DNA from: Halomicrobium katesii DSM 19301 | Lineage (GTDB): Archaea > Halobacteriota > Halobacteria > Halobacteriales > Haloarculaceae | Length of the DNA: 64,000 nucleotides | NCBI RefSeq assembly: GCF_000379085.1 | Contig: NZ_KB905378.1 | Location: forward strand, 1,572,327 to 1,636,326 | Direction: 5' to 3' | Part shown: piece by piece, positions 61,127-64,000 of the stretch | Numbering within the stretch: position 1 is the stretch's first letter | Layout: each line of letters opens with the position of its first letter | Made by a program: the position numbers and the translations under genes | Notes under the pieces: model-generated | The model's input: only the letters and a program-made list of their open reading frames with translations | What the model was told of the DNA's origin: nothing | Database searches by the model: none

Positions 61127-63672
61127 ATGACCCAGCCAGGGGACGGGGTTCGGGTGCTCCACGTGGACCGCGACCCGCAGGTCCGACACGCCGTCGCGGC
61201 GCGGCTGGCGGACGACGACGTCGTCGTCGAGAGCGTCGCGACCAGCGGGGCAGCAGTCGAGGAGCTCGACGACGGTCGGTTCGATTGCGTCGTCAGCGGC
61301 CACGACGACCCGGCACTCGACAGCGTCGCGCTCCTCGAAACCGTCCGGTCGGAGTATCCGGACCTCCCCTTCCTGCTGTGTACCGACGCCGGCAGTGAAG
61401 CGCTCGCCAGCGAGGCGGTCGCTGCCGTCGTCACCGAGTACCTCCCTCGCGACGGCGACGGCGGGTATCGCGCGCTCGTGGATCGGGTCGAGCGAACGGT
61501 CTCGGAGTACAGAGCGACGACGCCGATCGAACGGCAAGAACAGCGCCTCTCGACGCTGGTGTCGAACCTCCCCGGAATGGTGTATCGCTGTCGAAACGAA
61601 CCGGGCTGGCCGATGCAGTTCGTCAGCGCGGGAGTCCGGGAGCTGACCGGCTACGAGCCCGACGCCCTGGAGAGCGGACGGGTCGACTGGGAGACCGACG
61701 TGGTTCACCCCGAGGATCGCGACGATGTCCGGGAGGCGGTCCAGTCGGCACTCGACAGCGGCGAGCCCTTCGAAGTCACCTACCGGATCGAGACGGACGA
61801 CGGGCAACGGCGGTGGCTGTGGGAGCGGGGCCAGTTGCTCACGCGCGACGACGAGACGGAGATTCTGGAGGGGTTTATGACGGACATCACGGCTCGCACG
61901 GAGCACCGCCGGGCGCTCGAAGAGCAGCGAGCGTACGTCGAGGACGTGTTGAACTCGCTCGAAGACCTCTTCTACGTCGTCACGCCCGACTGGTCGCTGC
62001 GCCAGTGGAACGATCAGGTGGTCGACGTGACGGGATACAGCGACGAGGAGATCGCGGAGATGACTGCACTGGAGTTCATCGCTCCCGAGGACGTTCCCAC
62101 GGTCGAAGCTGCCATCGAGCGTGCGATCGAGAGCGGCTCGTCACGATACGAGGCCACGATACAGACGAAGTCCGGCGAGACGATTCCCTACGAGTTCCAC
62201 GGTACGGCGCTGTCGGACACGACCGGCGAGTTCCTCGGTATCGCCGGTGTGGGCCCTGACGTGACCGAGCGCAAGGAGCGCGAACAGACGCTGCGCCAGT
62301 ACGAGACGCTGGCCGAGAGCGTCGCGGACCCGAGGTACGTGATGGCACCCGACGGGACCATCGAGATGATCAACGACGCGCTGGCCGACCACATCGGCTA
62401 CGAGCGGTCCGAGATCGTCGGAGCGTCGCCCGAGGAGTTCGTCGTCGGAGACGGCGTCGAACGGGCCGAGGAACGCATCCGCGAGCTGTTGACTACCGAT
62501 CGAGACGTGGCGACCTTCGAGATGTGGACGGTCGACGACGACGGCGAGGAGACCTACAACGAGACGAAAATCGCCGTCATGACCGACGAAGACGGCGAGT
62601 TCGAGGGAACGGCCGGCGTCATCCGAGACATCACCGAGCGGATGGAACGTCAGCGAGAGCTAGAGCGCTACGAGACGATCCTGCAGGCGGTTGGGGATCC
62701 CGTCTACACGCTCGACGCCGAGGGGCAGTTCACAGTCGTCAACGACGCGATGGCGGCGCTCTCGGGCTACGACCGCGAGCAACTGGTCGGCGAGCACATC
62801 TCGAAGCTGATGACCCCGGAAGACGTTGCAGCCGGCGAAGAGCTCATCGCAGAACTGCTCGCCGACCCGGACCGGACGAACGGGACCTTCGAGATGGGAC
62901 TCCGGACGGCCGACGGAACCGAGATCACCTGCGAGAATCACGTCGCCCTGCTGCCGACCGATGACGGGCGGTTCAGAGGGACCGCCGGTGTCATCCGGAA
63001 CATAACCGAGCGAAAGCAACGGGAGCGACAGCTCGAACAGTTCGCCAGCGTCGTCAGCCACGACCTCCGGAGCCCGCTCAACGTCGTTCAGGGACGGATC
63101 AACCACGCCGTGGCGACCGGCGAGCTCGAACACCTCGACGACGCGGCCGACGCCGCCGACCGAATGGAAGCGCTCATCGACGACCTCCTCACCCTCGCCC
63201 GCCAGGGACGGCGGGTCGGCGACCTCGAACCGGTCGCTCTCGACGTGGTCGCCCAGGCGGCCTGGTCGCACCTCGACGCCGACGAGAAGGATCTCGTCGC
63301 CGAGACCGACAGCCGCGTCGAGGCCGACTTCGACCGACTCCAGGAACTGTTCGACAACTTGTTTCGCAACGCGACACCCACGGCGGAGCCGAGACGGTCC
63401 GCGTCGTCGACACCGACGACGGGTTCGCCGTCGTCGACACCGACGACGGGTTCGCCGTCGTCGACACCGACGACGGGTTCGCCGTCGTCGACGACGGGGA
63501 CGGGATTCCGCCGAGCCAGCGTGAGACGATCTTCGAACGGGGGTTCACGACCAGCGAGGAGGGGACCGGATTCGGACTGGCGATCGTCGACACCATCGTC
63601 AGGGCTCACGACTGGTCGATCACGGTCGGACGGAGCGACGCGGGCGGTGCGCGCTTCGAGGTCACGACCTAG
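61127..63672 (+). pseudogene. Multi-PAS histidine kinase, frameshifted in the ATPase domain
   Basis: Sensor kinase of about 850 residues if read through. Domains: degenerate receiver (VVSGHDDP, phosphoacceptor Asp replaced), four PAS domains, HisKA with VVSHDLRSPLN, then HATPase. After LFRNA the original frame becomes low-complexity. Another frame carries on correctly with THGGAETVRV, DDGDGIPPSQRE, GTGFGLAIVDT and stops at 63672. The shift is near 63370-63385. Just after it, a 27-bp unit is repeated three times. The protein as read lacks the ATP-binding half, so it is probably dead unless recoding occurs. Its stop overlaps the convergent gene at CTAG. Confidence 0.8.
63403..63483. repeat. Three perfect 27-bp tandem repeats
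   Basis: Unit GTCGTCGACACCGACGACGG plus GTTCGCC repeated exactly three times. In the kinase frame it encodes VVDTDDGFA three times, directly before the ATP-binding DDGDGIP. Length is a multiple of three, so expansion alone would keep the frame. Confidence 0.9.
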
Positions 63673-64000
63673 TTGCGCGAGGGACGAGCCGACCGGACGT
63701 GACGGTACGCGGGCCCCGCCAGCAACACGACCGCGACCGCGAACGAGCCAAGCAGCACGTGCAGGCCCGCGCTCAGCCCCTCCGTCGAGAGGGTCCGCAT
63801 CGACGCACCGGCGAGCACTTCCACGAACACCCACGGAATCTCTCCGAGGAACGTCCCGACGACGTAGGCCCGCGTCGAGACGCCGGAGAAGCCGGCACCG
63901 TACGAGACCGGATCTGCCGGAAGCGGCGAGAGGCGTGCCGCGAGAACGCCGCGGGTCGCGCCCGTGACAGAGATGAACCGCCGGCCCGCGTCGTTGAGCC
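63669..64000 (-). CDS. TVP38/TMEM64-family membrane protein (N-terminus outside window)
   Basis: About 110 C-terminal residues of a DedA/TVP38-type membrane protein. The family block is clear: RLSPLPADPVSYGAGFSGVS, then TRAYVVGTFLGEIPWVFVE, followed by a last helix (LLGSFAVAVVLLAG) and a basic tail. Role in the family is lipid scrambling or membrane homeostasis. Its stop (CTA at 63669) shares CTAG with the stop of the convergent histidine kinase. Confidence 0.75.
   Translation of the reverse strand, partial: LNDAGRRFISVTGATRGVLAARLSPLPADPVSYGAGFSGVSTRAYVVGTFLGEIPWVFVEVLAGASMRTLSTEGLSAGLHVLLGSFAVAVVLLAGPAYRHVRSARPSRN

Noticed and set aside
63403-63483. Tandem repeats as a CRISPR array
   Set aside because: Units are directly adjacent with no spacers and are coding. 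No CRISPR array or cas gene is visible in the window.

Overview
The window is chromosomal DNA from an extremely halophilic archaeon (class Halobacteria). The evidence is the high GC content, very acidic predicted proteins, Tat lipoprotein signals (RRxxL plus a Gly-Cys lipobox), near-leaderless AT-rich promoters, a trpDFEG operon, an adenosylcobalamin-type ribonucleotide reductase ending in a Zn ribbon, an ISH3-family insertion sequence, a TFS-type transcription factor and a small HVO_2523-like zinc-finger protein. The genus cannot be fixed from this sequence alone.

Layout. 1-9.7 kb is a metal-uptake block on the minus strand: an ECF cobalt/nickel transporter (cbiM-N-Q-O, the last cut by the window edge), two NikR-type regulators flanking a NitT/TauT-type ABC transporter, an integrase remnant, and a znuABC-type Zn/Mn transporter with a DtxR-like palindrome upstream. 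9.9-15.3 kb holds a large multi-PAS/GAF histidine kinase and an iron/siderophore-type binding lipoprotein with its own DtxR-like box. 15.4-20.9 kb is an AddAB/RecBCD-like helicase-nuclease pair, followed by a second integrase tail. 21.3-26.6 kb carries two lipoproteins, a Usp protein and an amino-acid transporter fused to Usp domains.

26.7-44.2 kb is the most unusual region. Seven eukaryotic-like (Hanks-type) Ser/Thr protein kinases lie in 17.5 kb, fused to PQQ propellers, HEAT repeats, a winged helix or 39-residue repeats. They are interspersed with an Mrr-type nuclease, a DUF1810 protein, an all-helical unknown and small membrane or Zn-ribbon proteins. No phosphatase is visible. 44.6-49.8 kb is an IS-rich, partly lower-GC scar next to a tRNA-Val gene whose 3' end is duplicated. 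It contains two frameshifted IS1595-type elements, one ISH3-type element, a truncated TFS gene beside an intact foreign-looking one, and a truncated NA37-like gene.

50.2-54.1 kb is the trpDFEG operon with translationally coupled genes. 54.2-64 kb carries nrdJ, a PspA/IM30-like gene, a sulfite-oxidase-like membrane protein, a small Zn-finger gene, a second histidine kinase (frameshifted, with a 27-bp repeat expansion) and the end of a TVP38-like gene.

Three families of short palindromic repeats run through the whole window. Two of them end in TGATAC/GTATGA. Copies sit inside two reading frames without breaking them and supply the TGA stop codons of several genes. The kinase array and these coding-compatible repeats are the best candidates for undescribed biology. 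The cobalt transporter and the B12-dependent reductase are functionally linked through corrinoid supply.
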